57,569 bases of DNA from an uncultured Verrucomicrobiota bacterium (lineage in GTDB: Bacteria > Verrucomicrobiota > Verrucomicrobiia > Limisphaerales > CAIYYI01), in NCBI GenBank assembly GCA_903930345.1, contig CAIYYI010000636.1, positions 1 to 57,569 on the forward strand. Direction: 5' to 3'. Of the stretch, positions 56,466 through 57,569 are shown one piece after another (position 1 is the stretch's first letter; each line of letters begins with the position of its first letter). The notes under the pieces are model-generated. The model did not search any database. It saw nothing but the letters and a program-made list of their open reading frames with translations, and was not told the origin of the DNA. Position numbers and translations under genes: made by a program.

Positions 56466-56542
56466 GTGAAAACGGCTTTACAAAGGAAAGCCCATCGCGG
56501 TGAATACGGCCACCGTGATCGGCCGCTGATCCGGTCAAAACC

Positions 56543-57547
56543 ATGAAACGCGCTTTTCAACACCTCGCCTTGCTGATCCTGTTTTCCGCAGCCCTCCGGC
56601 TATCCACGGCGGTCGCCGCCCCGCCGGTGCAGCTCATCCTGGATACCGACATGTCGGGCGATTGCGACGATGCCGGGGCGCTGGCCCTGCTGCACGCGCT
56701 GGCGGACCAGGGCGAGTGCCAGTTGCTGGCGGTGGTCGTCAACCGTAAGGACCACACCGGCGCTTCGGCGGCGGCCTGCGATGCCATCAATACATTCTAT
56801 GGCCGCCCCGATCTGGCCATCGGCACCGACAAGCGCGGCCCCACCGCCCTGCAGCGCACCAGCGCCTTTGCCCGCGCGCTGCGGGACGAATTCCCCAACG
56901 ACATCGGCCCCGATGACCGCGCGCCTGACGCGCTGGACGTGTATCGCCGGGTGCTGGCCTCGCAGCCGGATGGCAGCGTGGTCATTTGCAGTGTCGGCGC
57001 GTTTTCAAACCTCGCTGAACTCTGGCGGAACGCGCCGGAGCTGGTGCGGAAAAAGGTCCGCCAATTGGTCGTCATGGGCGGGCAGTTCCCGGCCTCCAAA
57101 CAGCCGGAGACGAACATCGCCACCCACCGGGATGCGGCCCGATTCGTCGCGGACGAGTGGGCGGGCGAAATCGTCTGGCACGGCTGGGAGGTCGGCACGG
57201 CGCTCATCACCGGGGCGGCGTTGCGGCAGGTGCCCGCCCACAATCCCGTGCGGAGGGCGTACGAGTTGAAACCGTTTGCCGGCCGCCCGGCCATCCAGGG
57301 GGGCCAGCCGAGCTGGGACCAGGGCGCGGCCCTCTTCGCGGTGCGCGGCGCCCAGCCGGAGCTGTGGGAGGTGGTGCGCGGTGGCAGGGTCCGGGTGGAC
57401 GCCCGTGGTGACACGGCATGGGCAATCGACCCGGCCAGCCACCATTGCTTCGTCAAAATCAAGGGTGACCCCAGGCGGCTGACCGCCGTCATTGAAGCGT
57501 TGATGGTTCAGCCCCCCAGGCCGGGCCCGGCTGCCGGGCGGCCCTGA
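56543..57547 (+). CDS. Secreted nucleoside hydrolase (IunH)-like protein
   Basis: 334 residues with signal peptide MKRAFQHLALLILFSAALRLSTAVAA. The mature start PVQLILDTDMSGDCDDAGALALL (about 28-50) matches the calcium-binding DxDxxxDDxxAL motif of inosine/uridine-preferring nucleoside hydrolases (D34, D36, D40, D42, D43). Further family segments are VVVNRKDHTGASAAACDAIN, VVICSVGAFSNLAELW and QLVVMGGQFP. The late part has the ASHHCFVKI context. Most characterised members act in the cytosol on nucleosides; signal-peptide versions occur in glycan loci and may act on other N- or O-ribosides. It ends 22 bases before the window edge. Confidence 0.87.
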   Translation: MKRAFQHLALLILFSAALRLSTAVAAPPVQLILDTDMSGDCDDAGALALLHALADQGECQLLAVVVNRKDHTGASAAACDAINTFYGRPDLAIGTDKRGPTALQRTSAFARALRDEFPNDIGPDDRAPDALDVYRRVLASQPDGSVVICSVGAFSNLAELWRNAPELVRKKVRQLVVMGGQFPASKQPETNIATHRDAARFVADEWAGEIVWHGWEVGTALITGAALRQVPAHNPVRRAYELKPFAGRPAIQGGQPSWDQGAALFAVRGAQPELWEVVRGGRVRVDARGDTAWAIDPASHHCFVKIKGDPRRLTAVIEALMVQPPRPGPAAGRP

Positions 57548-57569
57548 CCGCCGTGCCGGCCCCGGGTAA

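Overview
The window reads as a chromosomal segment of a GC-rich Gram-negative heterotroph, most likely from the Verrucomicrobiota (this is an inference from gene content; there is no rRNA marker). The signs are many signal-peptide, Tat and lipoprotein exports, a [27 protein letters not shown] pseudopilin of the PVC type, very large lamin-tail-domain proteins ending in DxDGDGxPDxW calcium-type motifs, PD40 propellers with c-type heme motifs, and a carbohydrate locus with no SusC/SusD.

Layout. 1-4.7 kb: a truncated PD40 propeller gene, a small secreted protein, a small conserved protein, a clan GH-A hydrolase and a PfkB sugar kinase. 4.8-10.4 kb: a tightly coupled four-gene operon of two M16 peptidase-fold proteins, a receiver-PAS-PP2C regulator and a Tat-exported lipoprotein phosphoesterase. 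10.4-15.3 kb (minus strand): a frameshifted PI-PLC-like phosphodiesterase coupled to a GH53 endo-galactanase, then a pseudopilin followed by a PQQ dehydrogenase carrying a cytochrome c module. 15.6-19.2 kb: tandem GH43, a CE7-type esterase and a tiny lipoprotein. 19.3-29.9 kb (minus strand): one about 3,500-residue extracellular protein interrupted by a single in-frame TAG. 30.2-41.6 kb: a five-gene plus-strand operon (MFS transporter, tandem GH43, GH2, GH51, six-hairpin glycosidase-like). 41.7-50.8 kb: an accessory stretch of mostly small minus-strand genes separated by AT-rich, repeat-laden spacers, with a three-heme PD40/HzsA-like protein in the middle. 50.9-57.5 kb: a GH36 alpha-galactosidase, a small conserved protein, a beta-helix secreted protein and a nucleoside hydrolase-like protein.

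How the genes fit together. GH53, two tandem GH43 proteins, GH51, GH2, GH36, the CE7 esterase and the MFS transporter together suggest breakdown of arabinan and (arabino)galactan side chains of pectin or related plant or algal glycans, with uptake of small sugars or sugar acids by the MFS carrier instead of a TonB/SusCD system. Substrate is an inference from family membership.

Two sequence-level patterns stand out. Five genes have promoter-like elements whose -10 box ends 6-8 bases before the start codon, which predicts leaderless mRNAs. Three genes are interrupted (an amber codon in the giant protein, a G8-tract frameshift in the PI-PLC-like gene, and two frameshifts at 49.1-49.6 kb). I saw no tRNA, rRNA, CRISPR array, integrase or transposase.
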